Assembly (NCBI RefSeq): GCF_003464085.1 | Contig: NZ_QSDR01000013.1 | Location: forward strand, 57,722-121,721 | DNA length: 64,000 nucleotides | DNA from: Clostridium sp. AM58-1XD | GTDB taxonomy: Bacteria; Bacillota; Clostridia; Lachnospirales; Lachnospiraceae | Direction: 5' to 3' | Shown here: positions 45,932-54,710 of the stretch, piece by piece | How positions within the stretch are numbered: the first letter of the stretch is position 1 | How the letters are laid out: every line of letters starts with the position of its first letter | Position numbers and translations under genes: made by a program | Notes under the pieces: model-generated | The model's database searches: none | What the model was told of the DNA's origin: nothing | Seen by the model: the letters and a program-made list of their open reading frames with translations, nothing else

Positions 45932-46909
45932 CTAAATGCCCTTTCCGTTCTTCTTTGCACGTTCCATATATTTTCTGCTGATCATCCGCCTTACGGCCGG
46001 GCACAGGAACGTAGCATAATCCATGGCATGATATGCCGCCATATATGCTTCCTGCCCTTTTTCTTTCGGCATGCCATTCCAAGGCGTCTTTTTCAGATAT
46101 ATTTCGTATGCTCTTCGATAATGATTGAAATTCCCCGCCTTCCATGGCCTCTCATCGCCCATGTAATGGATAATCACAGGATGATGCTTGGCACGGTGCA
46201 GATCGCCTTCTGAAACTGTCAAATATGCTTCTGACTGCCTGACCAGTTCTTTGTAACGGAAGTACCTGTAATTAGGGAAGAAATTATAGCTGGGCATAAT
46301 AGACTTGATCCGCCCCTTCAGAACGTGATTGATCGCGTCCTGATCGTTGGCAAATAATTTCCCGTCTCTCTCCTCATAGTAGGCCATCAGTTTCCTGCCC
46401 ATGTCTTCCCGTCTCCATTTTTCCAGATTAACCAGGAGAACACCGGCGTTAAAATACGGATCGCCGGCTCTAAGACCGATATCTTCTTTCACTTCCGTGT
46501 AAATCGTCGGCTCCTGTACCGCTCCGATGATGCTTTCTTCAAGGTCCATTCCCCAAAGATTTTTCACGCTGCGGATGATGACGGTATCGCAATCCAGATA
46601 CAGGATCCTTTTTACCTCATCCGGAAGCATCTCTCCAATAAAAAGCCTGCCCAGAGTACTGATGTCAAAGCGCCCTGTATCTACAGGAAAAGGAATTCGT
46701 TCTCTCAGCCCGTCGACCTCTATATAGTGAATTTTTCTGCCATATCTCCTGCCAATGGTATTCAGTTTTTTTCTGTTTTCTTCACAGAGACCTACGGACA
46801 GGATGTAGACATCGATCGTCCGTTCCCTGCTGTTGTTGTCGAACAGGGAGCACATCGACACCCCCAAATGGCGGGCATAATTATCATTAGATGCATATAC
46901 TACATTCAT
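45932..46909 (-). CDS. GT8 family glycosyltransferase
   Basis: 325 residues. NVVYASNDNYARHLGVSMCS starts the fold; the DXD motif is YLDCDTVII; YFNAGVLLVNLEKW and IIHYMGDERPW are GT8-specific. Members use UDP-glucose or UDP-galactose with retention. First glycosyltransferase behind glf, with GAGGAG at the start. Confidence 0.88.
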   Translation of the reverse strand: MNVVYASNDNYARHLGVSMCSLFDNNSRERTIDVYILSVGLCEENRKKLNTIGRRYGRKIHYIEVDGLRERIPFPVDTGRFDISTLGRLFIGEMLPDEVKRILYLDCDTVIIRSVKNLWGMDLEESIIGAVQEPTIYTEVKEDIGLRAGDPYFNAGVLLVNLEKWRREDMGRKLMAYYEERDGKLFANDQDAINHVLKGRIKSIMPSYNFFPNYRYFRYKELVRQSEAYLTVSEGDLHRAKHHPVIIHYMGDERPWKAGNFNHYRRAYEIYLKKTPWNGMPKEKGQEAYMAAYHAMDYATFLCPAVRRMISRKYMERAKKNGKGI

Positions 46910-46943
46910 TTTTTCTCCTCTGCAGCATGGCTACCTCATATCT

Positions 46944-48044
46944 CTAGCCTAACTCTTCCTCCGCTTTTGCCATCGCCGCTTCAATAACCTTATCCATATC
47001 GTAATATTTGTATTCTCCCAGCCTGCCGCCAAAAATAATATGATCTTCTCTGCCTGCAAGCTCGGCATATTTCTTATAAAGCTCCTGATTTCTCTCGTCA
47101 TTTACAGGATAGTACGGCTCCATGCCCGCCTCCCAGGTTACCGGATATTCTTTCGTAATGACCGTTTTTGGCTGTGTTCCAAACTCAAAATGCTTGTGTT
47201 CGATTATTCTCGTATACGGCGTCTCTCTGTCCGTATAATTGACAACGGCGACTCCCTGGTAATTATCCGTGTTCATAACCTCTGTTTCAAACCGCAGGCT
47301 TCTGTATTCCAGCTTACCGAAACAGTAGTCAAAATAAGCATCGATCGTTCCTGTATAAATGGTCTTTTCTCCAAGCCCGTCATAATATTCTTTATTTGCC
47401 AGATAATCTGTATTCATCTCTATATCACAGCCCTCAAACAGCTTGTCTATGATTACATTATACCCGCCAATTGGAATTCCCTGATAGAGGTCGTTAAAAT
47501 AATTATTATCATAAGTGAAGCGTACCGGCAGACGGCGGATAATGAAGGACGGCAGCTCTCGGCAGTCTCTTCCCCACTGCTTTTCCGTATACCCTTTTAC
47601 CAGCTTCTGGTAGATGTCCGTTCCTACCAGGCTGATCGCCTGCTCTTCCAGATTCTGCGGCTCATCAGGCGCCTCTTTTTTCTGCTCTTCGATTATCTTT
47701 TTTGCTTCTTCCGGAGTCGATATCCCCCACATTCTGCTGAATGTATTCATGTTAAAGGGCATATTATACATCTCGCCCTTATAATTCGCAACAGGGCTGT
47801 TGGTATAGCGGTTGAATTCCGCCAGACTATTCACAAAGTCCCATACTTTTCGGTTGCTCGTATGAAAAATATGAGCGCCGTACTTATGAACATGGATTCC
47901 TTCCACGTCCTCGCAGTAAATATTTCCTCCCAAATGATCTCTCTTCTCCAGAACAAGGCATTTTTTTCCCTGTTTCCCGGCCAGATAAGCAAACACTCCT
48001 GCATATAATCCGCTTCCGGCCAGAATATAATCATATTTTTTCAT
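46944..48044 (-). CDS. glf: UDP-galactopyranose mutase
   Basis: 366 residues, standard length. FAD motif is AGSGLYAGVFAYLAGKQG; GGNIYCEDVEGIHVHKYGAH, GYTEKQWGRDCRELP and YYPVNDERNQELYKKY carry the substrate arginines/tyrosines. It interconverts UDP-Galp and UDP-Galf, so the glycan probably contains galactofuranose. First gene of an operon that runs to 40654. Confidence 0.95.
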   Translation of the reverse strand: MKKYDYILAGSGLYAGVFAYLAGKQGKKCLVLEKRDHLGGNIYCEDVEGIHVHKYGAHIFHTSNRKVWDFVNSLAEFNRYTNSPVANYKGEMYNMPFNMNTFSRMWGISTPEEAKKIIEEQKKEAPDEPQNLEEQAISLVGTDIYQKLVKGYTEKQWGRDCRELPSFIIRRLPVRFTYDNNYFNDLYQGIPIGGYNVIIDKLFEGCDIEMNTDYLANKEYYDGLGEKTIYTGTIDAYFDYCFGKLEYRSLRFETEVMNTDNYQGVAVVNYTDRETPYTRIIEHKHFEFGTQPKTVITKEYPVTWEAGMEPYYPVNDERNQELYKKYAELAGREDHIIFGGRLGEYKYYDMDKVIEAAMAKAEEELG

Positions 48045-48091
48045 TTTTTCTTTCCTCTCAATTCTGAAAATTCTGCTCTATAATATGTTCC

Positions 48092-48120
48092 ATTGTACTA
48101 TAGGGCCGAAAAAAAGTAAA
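48092..48120 (-). promoter_or_regulatory. Promoter of the glf operon
   Basis: TTTACT (48115-48120), 17-base spacer and TACAAT (48092-48097) on the minus strand, about 50 bases from the glf ATG. Confidence 0.6.
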
Positions 48121-48235
48121 CCTCCCCAAATTACAGGAAGTTTTAACGGTCTTTCCTGAAAAGAAAAAGAGTGCCGTTTTCACAGCACCCCGGATAATCT
48201 TCCCTAATTTTTATTCCCTATCTGCCATCCTGTCC

Positions 48236-48874
48236 CTACAGTTTGGAGTAGCCATAACTGTTAATCAGCGCATCGATCTTTATCCCCTGTTTGCAATACG
48301 GGCAGTCTTCATTTGCATATGCTTCATAGCCAGGAATATCCTGATCTGTAAAAATGCAGTGAACCGGAAATCCGTCAACTTCTCTTACCGAACTGAAGAT
48401 CGCTGAAACTCCGCATACCCTGCCTCCATAGTAGGAAACGCAATTCTGCGCCGTACGGATTGATTTTCCCGTTGTGACAGAGGAGGCCAGAATAAGAACC
48501 TGTTTTCCTAAGACCATCCTCTGGGTATTATCCCTCAGAATCATCTGGCGGATCTGATTGTATTCCGGCGCTATAATAGAAATATTTGTGCCATTATTAA
48601 TGTTCATTATCCCATTCTGTGACAGTTCTTCCGCCATAAATGCAGCAATTACTTCCGTACCTTCCAGAGCCAGTATCGTCTCCACCATGGTCTCCGTGTA
48701 ATCCTTCACCAGTTCTCTGGCCGTTTCCCTGGCATTATTGTGACGGCATTTTACCGTAGATACATCGATATATGTATTTACATGAGAATGCGGCGTTGCG
48801 AAGTGTCCATGCATGATTTTGACTCTTGCCTTGGAATTGCGCTTCGAACGGATGTCCTGTAATGTTGTCTCCAT
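48236..48874 (-). CDS. Phosphoribosyltransferase-like protein with altered PRPP motif
   Basis: 212 residues from ATG 48874 (GGGGG eight bases before). A type I PRTase fold is suggested by VLILASSVTTGKSIRTA near residue 125-145, but the acidic pair that binds the ribose of PRPP is replaced by Ala-Ser. The C-terminus has CPYCKQG, possibly a metal site. Often annotated as an orotate phosphoribosyltransferase-like protein in Clostridia. It may be a ligand sensor rather than an enzyme. Preceded by promoter module copy B. Confidence 0.65.
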   Translation of the reverse strand: METTLQDIRSKRNSKARVKIMHGHFATPHSHVNTYIDVSTVKCRHNNARETARELVKDYTETMVETILALEGTEVIAAFMAEELSQNGIMNINNGTNISIIAPEYNQIRQMILRDNTQRMVLGKQVLILASSVTTGKSIRTAQNCVSYYGGRVCGVSAIFSSVREVDGFPVHCIFTDQDIPGYEAYANEDCPYCKQGIKIDALINSYGYSKL

Positions 48875-48988
48875 AAATGAATCCCCCTTTACAATGGTGA
48901 AATCTCTGAAATACCTTGGTTTACACAAAGCTTTTGACTGAGCGCCGTGGTATGACCTCAACTCGCCCTATTGAAGCAGCCTATGGTA

Positions 48989-49027
48989 CAGCCCTGCTCA
49001 TTGCTTACGTGAACATTATACCATATC
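48989..49027 (-). promoter_or_regulatory. Extended -10 promoter module, copy B
   Basis: Minus strand: TGGTATAAT (49015-49023), then TTCACGTAAGCAATGAGC, the same as copy A at 29137-29175 apart from a few changes. The leader to the PRTase gene also shares ACCACGGC with the end of the wzt leader. Confidence 0.5.
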
Positions 49028-49141
49028 TTCGGTACAAAATACAGTTTTCTTTAATTATTTTTAGAAATTTCCTGTTAATTTTAGTTGTATTATTTTATTA
49101 TCTTTCACAAACAATTCTTTTCAAAAATTCGTCATAAGAAA

Positions 49142-49278
49142 GAATCCCGCGAGCGGGATTCTCCGCCTGCGGCGGGTCGCTTCAGCGACATCATTCCTTA
49201 CCGCCGCAGGGCGACCCTGCCCGGAGGGATTTTTTGTTACATAGGATAGTTCGGAGAACTTTCCCATGTAACAAAAAA
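49142..49278. repeat. Composite palindromic element, copy 1
   Basis: Hairpin GAATCCCGC-GA-GCGGGATTC, then a GC-rich block CGCCTGCGGCGGGTCGC with CAGGGCGACCCTG, then a long inverted repeat starting TTTTTTGTTACAT. The same order recurs at 61225-61342 and its first half at 61069-61130. Confidence 0.8.
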
Positions 49279-49323
49279 CACCGCGGGACTTAAAGAATTT
49301 TTTTCTCTCAGTCCTGCGGTGTT
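49277..49323 (-). terminator. Terminator of leuA
   Basis: AACACCGCGGGACT (49277-49290) pairs with AGTCCTGCGGTGTT (49310-49323). On the minus strand six T follow, shared with the end of the repeat element. Confidence 0.75.
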
Positions 49324-49365
49324 CGCATAATTTAAATTATTATCCCAGATTCTGCTGTTATGCAA

Positions 49366-51047
49366 TTATTCGTTTTCTTCGCCATAGAACAGCCTGTTCA
49401 CTCCGCTGAAAATACCACGCAGGGACGCTCTTGTAATGTTGGAACTGATTCCGACTCCGTAAGTAGTCTTTCCTGTATCCGAATCCAGCAGATGGATATA
49501 GGAGGCAGCCTGGGCTCCTGAACCGGAAGTCAATGCATGCTCGCTATAGTCCAGAACATTAATGTTAATATGAAGCGCCTGCTCCAGTCCTCTCTGCACT
49601 GCATCGATCGGTCCGTTTCCAACGCCTTCAAAGGTCTTTACTTCGCCATGGTCTGTATATGTAACCTTGGCCAGTGTTGCGAAATCTCCTGGCTCGGTCT
49701 CCGTATCGGTAATCTGACATTTCTTGAAATGAAGCGGTTCTTTTCTGTCCAGATAGCAGATTTTGAACTCTTCCATAATTCTCTCCGGTGCAACTTCACC
49801 CTGCTGCTCGGAAATTTTCTGGATAACATCCGCAAATTCTTTGTGCATTCCCTTTGGAGCTTAAATCCATAGAACGTATCCATAACGAACGCTACGCCGC
49901 CCTTGCCGGACTGGCTGTTGATACGGACAATCGGCTCGTACTCTCTTCCGATATCGCTTGGATCGATCGGCAGGTACGGCACTTCCCAAATTTCGCTCTT
50001 TTTGTCCCGCATTGCCTGGACGCCCTTGTTGATTGCGTCCTGATGGGAACCTGAAAATGCGGTAAATACAAGTTTTCCGGCATATGGATGACGGGGATCA
50101 ATCGCCATCTTCGTACATCTCTCATACACCTCTGCAATATTTTTAATATCGCCGATCTCTAATCCTGGATCTATTCCCTGTGAAAACATGTTGTATGCTA
50201 CATTCAGAATATCGATATTGCCTGTACGTTCTCCATTTCCAAACAGGGTTCCCTCAACTCGTTCAGCACCTGCCAGAATAGCAAGTTCTGTCGCAGCAAT
50301 TCCAGTGCCTCTATCGTTATGAGGATGAACACTCAGGATAATGCTGTCACGGTTTTTAAAATGGCGGTTCATCCATTCAATCTGGTCCGCATATACGTTC
50401 GGTGTGGTCATTTCTACCGTCGCCGGAAGGTTGATAATAATCTTTTTATCCGGTGTAGCTCCCCATGTCTCCTGTACCGCCGTACATACATCCAGGGCGA
50501 AATCCAGCTCTGTACCAGTAAAGCTCTCCGGTGAGTACTCCAGTATCACGTCTCCATCGAAGTTCTGCATGCATTTCTGCACCATCTTTGTTCCATCTAC
50601 AGCGATCTGTTTAATCTCTTCACGATCCATATGGAAGACCGCCTCGCGCTGGAGGGTCGATGTCGAGTTGTAAATATGTACGATAGATTTTTTAACTCCC
50701 TCAATCGCTTCAAAAGTACGGCGGATCAGGTGTTCCCTGCACTGGGTCAGTACCTGAACTACCACATCATCCGGAATCAGCCTGCGCTCAACAAGCTGCC
50801 TTAAAAAATCAAATTCAATCTGAGATGCTGCCGGAAATCCGATCTCTATTTCCTTAAAGCCAAGATCCACGAGCATTTTAAACATCTCTATCTTTTCTTC
50901 CACAACCATCGGCTCCACAAGAGCCTGATTTCCGTCACGCAAGTCTACGCTGCACCATACGGGCGCTTTCTCGATCTGATGATCCGGCCACTGTCTCTCT
51001 GAATATTCAATCACAGGAACTCGTTTATATTTCTTATAATTCATCAT
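49366..51047 (-). CDS. leuA: 2-isopropylmalate synthase (frameshifted as read)
   Basis: About 560 residues after restoring one base at 49856-49857, where CC is found and CCC expected on the minus strand (GFKLPKGMHKEFADV). ATG 51047 has GGAGG seven bases before. The N-terminal TIM barrel carries VDLRDGNQAL and HPHNDRGTG with the metal ligands; the C-terminal part (about residues 400-560) is the LeuA dimer/regulatory domain for leucine feedback (YSEHALTSGSGAQAASY). It makes 2-isopropylmalate from 2-oxoisovalerate and acetyl-CoA. The break sits just before the regulatory domain. Confidence 0.92.
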
Positions 51048-51144
51048 AATTTTTCCTCCATATTTTCCCGGCTTTCCTCTCACAGGCCAGCCTGCATCTT
51101 ATACCAATCTGTTATGACGTGAACTCTTACTAAAACAACACGTT

Positions 51145-51231
51145 TCAACCCTGGCTATGGAGTCGGTAAATCACACTGTGTCTTATCAGGATAAACATGG
51201 TAGGCGTTACTTTCTTAACCCCATCCTTCAT
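51145..51231 (-). CDS. Possible leader peptide upstream of leuA, 28 residues
   Basis: ATG 51231 follows AAAGGAATTG. The frame codes MKDGVKKVTPTMFILIRHSV and eight more residues and stops at 51145, about 100 bases before leuA. It lies in a leader of about 250 bases from the promoter at 51307-51335. Only two leucine codons are present, so it does not look like a classic leucine attenuator. It could still couple translation and leuA expression. Confidence 0.4.
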   Translation of the reverse strand: MKDGVKKVTPTMFILIRHSVIYRLHSQG

Positions 51232-51306
51232 CAATTCCTTTCTGTTTATGTCTTGAAGAACGCCGCGCGTCCCCAGCTAAATATAAATTATTGGTAATTG
51301 TTGAAC

Positions 51307-51335
51307 ATTATAACACGGAGATATCTGAAAAACAA
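51307..51335 (-). promoter_or_regulatory. Promoter of leuA
   Basis: TTGTTT (51330-51335), 17-base spacer, perfect TATAAT (51307-51312), on the minus strand. It implies a leader of roughly 250 bases. Confidence 0.6.
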
Positions 51336-51339
51336 GAAC

Positions 51340-51368
51340 GGCAGGTATAAACATTTTTTATACCTGCC
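51340..51368 (-). terminator. Terminator of glmM
   Basis: GGCAGGTATAA (51340-51350) and TTATACCTGCC (51358-51368) form an 11-bp stem; a T-rich run follows on the minus strand. Confidence 0.65.
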
Positions 51369-51396
51369 ATTCCTTAAAGGAACACCCACCTGCTGT

Positions 51397-52749
51397 TTAC
51401 AGCATATGTCCCTTCATTTTCATCACTTCGATTACCTGATTTACATATTTTTCACACGTATCATGATCGGATGCTTCTACCATAACGCGTACCACCGGTT
51501 CTGTTCCCGACTGGCGAAGAAGAATCCTTCCGTCACTTCCCAGCGCTTCTGTTACCTTTCCTACTTCTGCCTGCACATCAGGATCATCCTGAGCCGTCCT
51601 TTTATCTTTTACACGTACATTTTTAAGTACCTGAGGATAAATGGTCACCTCAGAAGCCAGCTTAGACAGAGGCTGTTTTTTCTCCAACATGACTTCCATC
51701 ACTTTAAGAGAGGTCAGGATACCATCTCCCGTTGTTGCATTTTTGCTGAAAATAATATGACCCGACTGTTCTCCGCCGAGGCAGTGGCCGTACTGAGACA
51801 TATTTTCATAGACGTATTTATCTCCTACAGCAGTCTTTTCAAAAGCAATTCCTTCCCGTTCCAACGCCTTATACAGGCCAAAATTGGACATAACTGTAGT
51901 GACTACCGTATTATTGACAAGTGTTCCCTGTTCTTTCATATATTTTCCACAGACATATATGATCAGATCTCCGTCTATCTCTGTACCATTTTCATCTACT
52001 GCGATGCAGCGGTCGGCGTCGCCGTCGTATGCAAAACCAATATCGCATTTTTCTTCCTTCATAAATTTCTGAAGATTGCCGATATGGGTGGAACCGCAGC
52101 CGGTATTGATATTCAAACCATTTGGTTCGCTGCAGATCACATGCGTCTCCGCTCCTAAAGCGTCGAATACATTTTTCGCAATCGCCGATGCACTGCCATT
52201 CGCACAGTCAAGAGCCACCTTCACGTTTTTAAAGGAACGGGTAGCAATGGAAATCAGGTATCCAATGTATCGGTTTCTGCCAGCAGCATAATCGACCGTA
52301 CGTCCAATGGCATCTCTCTTGGCAAACGGAACTTCTGCCGTCTCACCATCAAGATATTTTTCAATTTCTTCAATCACGCTTTCTTCCAGTTTCTCTCCAC
52401 GTTCATTGATTACTTTAATTCCGTTGTCGTAATATGGATTATGGCTCGCAGAAATCATAATGCCGCATGAAAATCCCTCCGTGCGAACTACATACGCAAC
52501 GCTTGGTGTCGTCGTTACATGAAGAAGATATGCATCTGCGCCCGATGCTGTAAGCCCCGCTACGAGCGAATACTCAAACATGTAGCTGCTCCTTCTCGTA
52601 TCTTTTCCAATCACAACACGGCATTTATCTTCTGGATTCTTCTGGCTGTAGTACCAGCCCAGAAAACGCCCAACTTGATAGGCATGTTCTACTGTCAGAT
52701 TTTCATTGGCTTCACCGCGGAAACCATCCGTTCCAAAATACTTTCCCAT
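51397..52749 (-). CDS. glmM: Phosphoglucosamine mutase
   Basis: 450 residues from ATG 52749 (AAGGAG six bases before). YFGTDGFRGEAN at the start, the phosphoserine loop GIMISASHNPYYDNGIK, the metal loop DGDADRC, GGEQSGHII and RQSGTEPVVRVMVE near the end are all GlmM-type. It makes GlcN-1-P for UDP-GlcNAc, feeding peptidoglycan and surface glycans. Downstream of rfbD by 49 bases. Confidence 0.95.
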   Translation of the reverse strand: MGKYFGTDGFRGEANENLTVEHAYQVGRFLGWYYSQKNPEDKCRVVIGKDTRRSSYMFEYSLVAGLTASGADAYLLHVTTTPSVAYVVRTEGFSCGIMISASHNPYYDNGIKVINERGEKLEESVIEEIEKYLDGETAEVPFAKRDAIGRTVDYAAGRNRYIGYLISIATRSFKNVKVALDCANGSASAIAKNVFDALGAETHVICSEPNGLNINTGCGSTHIGNLQKFMKEEKCDIGFAYDGDADRCIAVDENGTEIDGDLIIYVCGKYMKEQGTLVNNTVVTTVMSNFGLYKALEREGIAFEKTAVGDKYVYENMSQYGHCLGGEQSGHIIFSKNATTGDGILTSLKVMEVMLEKKQPLSKLASEVTIYPQVLKNVRVKDKRTAQDDPDVQAEVGKVTEALGSDGRILLRQSGTEPVVRVMVEASDHDTCEKYVNQVIEVMKMKGHML

Positions 52750-52798
52750 TGCTCTCTCCTTTTCTGTCATTCCTGTGCGGCTTACTGCTTTACTATCT

Positions 52799-53650
52799 TT
52801 ATTTTTCTCCGATCGCCTTTAAATAGCGATCCAGCGCATCCTGCCATGAAGGCATGTGTTCAAAACCAGCTGCCGTCAGTTTATCCTTGCTCATGCGGCT
52901 GTTGCTGGGGCGTTTTGCTTTTGCCTTGAATTCCGTGCTGCTCACAGGTGTTACCTTCACGTCTGCCATCCCTGCCTGTTTGAATATTTCACAGGCAAAT
53001 TCATACCAGCTGCACAATCCCTCGTTCGTCGCATGATAGCGGCCGTATTTTTCAGTCTGTATCATATCTACAAGGAGGCGGGCCAGATCATATGTGTAGG
53101 TTGGAGATCCCACCTGATCATCCACTACGCTCACGGCGCCGTTTTCTCTTCCCAGGCGCAGCATAGTCTTTATAAAGTTCTTGCCGTTTACACCGAAAAC
53201 CCATGCAATCCTGATTGTGAAATACTTTTCTACCAGTTCTTCTACCGCCAACTCGCCCTCATACTTTGTCTGTCCATATACATTTAAAGGGTGGCGTTCG
53301 TCATCTGGTTCCCACGGGCGTGTTCCCTGGCCGTCAAATACGTAATCTGTACTGATGTACATCATTTTTATATCCAGATCATGGCAGACAGCCGCGATAT
53401 TTCTCGTTCCATCCGCGTTTACACGGCGGCAGATTTCCAGATTATCTTCGGCGGCATCTACTGCAGTATATGCAGCACAGTGGATAACTGCGTCTGGTTT
53501 TGCGTCCGTAATTACTTTTCTACAGGCCTCTGCGTCCGTAATATCCATTTCCTCTACATCCACGCCAATCCCTGTCAGGCCCCTCTTTTCCAGCTCATTC
53601 ATCACATCGTGGCCAAGCTGTCCCTTTACTCCTGTCACAAAAATTCTCAT
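52799..53650 (-). CDS. rfbD: dTDP-4-dehydrorhamnose reductase
   Basis: 283 residues. NADPH motif GVKGQLGHDVMNEL, STDYVFDGQGTRPW and VYGQTKYEGE with the YxxxK pair. Last step of dTDP-L-rhamnose synthesis. Start codon shares its A with the rfbB stop (TAATG). Confidence 0.95.
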   Translation of the reverse strand: MRIFVTGVKGQLGHDVMNELEKRGLTGIGVDVEEMDITDAEACRKVITDAKPDAVIHCAAYTAVDAAEDNLEICRRVNADGTRNIAAVCHDLDIKMMYISTDYVFDGQGTRPWEPDDERHPLNVYGQTKYEGELAVEELVEKYFTIRIAWVFGVNGKNFIKTMLRLGRENGAVSVVDDQVGSPTYTYDLARLLVDMIQTEKYGRYHATNEGLCSWYEFACEIFKQAGMADVKVTPVSSTEFKAKAKRPSNSRMSKDKLTAAGFEHMPSWQDALDRYLKAIGEK

Positions 53651-54672
53651 TACAGTCTGTCTCCATACATTCTTTCGAAATAGTTGTTATACTCTCCGCT
53701 GATGATATGTTCCCACCATTCCTTGTTGTCCAGATACCACTGAATCGTCTGTGCCATTCCAGTATCGAACACATACTGCGGCTTCCATCCCAGTTCCGTT
53801 TCCATCTTTGTTGGATCGATGGCGTATCTCTGGTCATGTCCCGGTCTGTCCGTTACGTATTTAATTAGACTTTCCGGTTTTCCAAGTGTTCTTAAAATAG
53901 TCTTAACCACTTCCAGATTCGTTCTTTCGTTATGGCCTCCGATATTATACACCTCTCCAACGCGGCCATTCTGCAGAATCAAATCAATCGCCTCGCAGTG
54001 ATCTGCCACGTGAAGCCAGTCCCTTACATTCTCCCCTGTTCCATATACCGGCAGCTCTTCATCTGCCAGAGCACGGCTGATAATCAACGGGATCAGCTTT
54101 TCCGGGAACTGGTAAGGTCCGTAGTTATTAGAGCAGCGTGATATTGTAACCGGTATTCCGAATGTTCTGTGGTAAGCCATTACGAAGAGGTCCGCGCTGG
54201 CCTTAGAAGAAGAATATGGGCTGGATGTGTGAAGAGGCGTTTCTTCTGTAAAGAACAGATCCGGCCGATCCAGAGGAAGATCTCCATAGACCTCGTCCGT
54301 TGATACCTGATGAAATCTTTTGATTCCATATTCCCTGCATGCATCCAGAAGGGTTGTCGTTCCCATTACGTTCGTCCTTACAAAGCTTTCCGGATCCTTG
54401 ATAGAACGGTCTACATGGCTTTCTGCCGCAAAATTCACAATTACGTCCGGCTTTTCTGCTTCAAACAGCTCGAATACAAATTTTCTGTCCGCGATATCAC
54501 CTTTAACAAATTTATAATTGGGAGCATTCTCTACACATTTTAAATTTTCCAGATTACCTGCATAAGTGAGCAGATCCAGGTTGATGATTTCATGCTCCGG
54601 ATATTTATTTACCATATGGATGACAAAGTTAGAGCCAATGAAGCCTGCGCCTCCTGTTACTATAATCTTCAT
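53650..54672 (-). CDS. rfbB: dTDP-glucose 4,6-dehydratase
   Basis: 340 residues from ATG 54672 (AAGGAG). GGAGFIGSNF at the start, STDEVYGDL, and YSSSKASADLF with the catalytic Tyr-Lys. Converts dTDP-glucose to the 4-keto-6-deoxy form. Coupled to rfbD. Confidence 0.96.
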   Translation of the reverse strand: MKIIVTGGAGFIGSNFVIHMVNKYPEHEIINLDLLTYAGNLENLKCVENAPNYKFVKGDIADRKFVFELFEAEKPDVIVNFAAESHVDRSIKDPESFVRTNVMGTTTLLDACREYGIKRFHQVSTDEVYGDLPLDRPDLFFTEETPLHTSSPYSSSKASADLFVMAYHRTFGIPVTISRCSNNYGPYQFPEKLIPLIISRALADEELPVYGTGENVRDWLHVADHCEAIDLILQNGRVGEVYNIGGHNERTNLEVVKTILRTLGKPESLIKYVTDRPGHDQRYAIDPTKMETELGWKPQYVFDTGMAQTIQWYLDNKEWWEHIISGEYNNYFERMYGDRL

Positions 54673-54710
54673 AATTGTTGATCTCCTTTTCCTGGGTTTC
54701 GAATAAACCA

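Larger units (their letters stand above)
48875..49365. other. Intergenic region between the PRTase and leuA genes
   Basis: 491 bp. It holds the PRTase leader and promoter module B (48875-49027), an AT-rich stretch, repeat copy 1 (49142-49278) and the leuA terminator. No additional reading frame is convincing. Confidence 0.5.

Noticed and set aside
47040-48008. 322-residue plus-strand frame opposite glf
   Set aside because: It is the shadow of glf, low in acidic residues and rich in Ile/Phe/Arg/Ser, without a ribosome site.
51048-51300. T-box leader for leuA
   Set aside because: No AGGGTGG-N-ACCGCG antiterminator sequence is present; GGGGACGCGCGG is not a match.
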